Source: Prunus persica (lineage: Eukaryota; Streptophyta; Magnoliopsida; Rosales; Rosaceae). From it: DNA of 64,000 bases. Within the stretch, counting starts at the first letter, position 1, and every line of letters starts with the position of its first letter. The DNA is taken from positions 21,035,816 to 21,099,815 of the forward strand of contig NC_034012.1 in NCBI RefSeq assembly GCF_000346465.2, in the 5' to 3' direction. Of the stretch, positions 63,691 to 64,000 are shown in pieces. The notes below the pieces were generated by a model. That model worked only from the letters and a program-made list of their open reading frames with translations, was not told the DNA's origin and did no database searches. A program made the translations under genes and the position numbers.

Positions 63691-64000
63691 TGGACCTTTG
63701 CAATAAACAAACATTTCCTTTTCAGAACGACCTTCTTCCGACCCTATTTTGGTCATTTCCTTGAACCAGCCCATTTCGATTGAAGCCAAAAATTTTGGGA
63801 CTTCCATAATTTCTGGGGGGAATCTTTTTGGTGGTTTTGTGGAACAAATGGGGGAAACCTTGGAAACACCCCACCACTCCCTTTTTGAAAAGAAATTCCG
63901 TCCAAACTCGGATGTCCCTTTTTTTTGTGGCCAAACTCTATACCGATTTAGACTCCAAACTTTTTGGGAAAACCTAAATATTGTTGGGGGGGAGACATTT
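63691..64000 (-). repeat. Degraded satellite, possibly low-quality sequence
   Basis: The monomer order is still recognisable in reverse orientation, but there are many single-base insertions in runs (for example GTTGGGGGGGAG and CCCTTTTTTTTGTGG) and substitutions, far more than in any other part of the window. The change is sudden. Confidence 0.7.

Noticed and set aside
1..63934. More than a hundred open frames of 60-75 codons with similar translations such as MDFTQNSPNDSSHH or MSPKLGEHHN on both strands
   Set aside because: They are the satellite monomer read in a frame that happens to stay open. They occur on both strands, span more than one monomer, and 166 is not a multiple of 3. No start context, no conserved length apart from the array period, and no protein family.
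1..64000. CRISPR array
   Set aside because: The spacing is regular, but the entire 166-167-bp unit is repeated with no unique spacers. It is a eukaryotic satellite.
1..64000. CENP-B box
   Set aside because: TTCG is frequent in the monomer (TTCGTACGAAGTTCG), but I did not find the full spaced pattern ending in CGGG.

Overview
The window is plant repeat DNA, most likely from a centromere or pericentromere. I see no host gene that I would call expressed. About 49.6 kb of the 64 kb is one tandem satellite with a monomer of 166-167 bp. The rest is four LTR-retrotransposon remnants inserted into it. No rRNA, tRNA, CRISPR or bacterial-type feature is visible. A 166-bp satellite of this kind recalls the candidate centromere repeat described for Prunus (Rosaceae); that link is from memory and was not checked, but a higher plant is certain from the Athila-type retroelement.

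The satellite has two subfamilies. Type A (167 bp) reads GATGTTGACCAAGTTTTGGG at its phase start and has a GAACC or GCCCA segment after CGATATCGATT. Type B (166 bp) reads GATGTTCCCCAAGTTTTGGA and has GGTCC after the same motif. They occur in blocks: A 1-1945, B 1946-12507, A 12508-16334, B 16335-47832 (with one lone A monomer near 43.8 kb), A 47833-52339, then mostly B to the end with A islands at 55.3 and 57.1-57.9 kb. Higher-order duplications with periods of about 331, 498, 501, 626, 663, 825, 985, 1328 and 1815 bp sit on this pattern.

The array is on the + strand from 1 to about 19719, on the - strand from 19720 to about 24716, on the + strand again to about 60752, and on the - strand to 64000. 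The two inverted segments share diagnostic variants, so they look related.

The insertions are: a 2.37-kb solo LTR (16624-18995); a 1.83-kb solo LTR with TG...CA ends and a perfect 5-bp target duplication (22429-24255); a 3.27-kb solo LTR of the same family as the first (26990-30255); and a 5'-truncated Athila-type Ty3/gypsy element on the - strand (33605-40490). The Athila copy keeps a 3' LTR, polypurine tract, integrase, RNase H and reverse transcriptase, all broken by stops and frameshifts. The gag and protease genes and the 5' LTR are gone.

Many short open frames of 60-75 codons recur through the window on both strands. They are satellite monomers read in an accidentally open frame, not genes. 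The last 300 bases look like degraded or low-quality satellite sequence.
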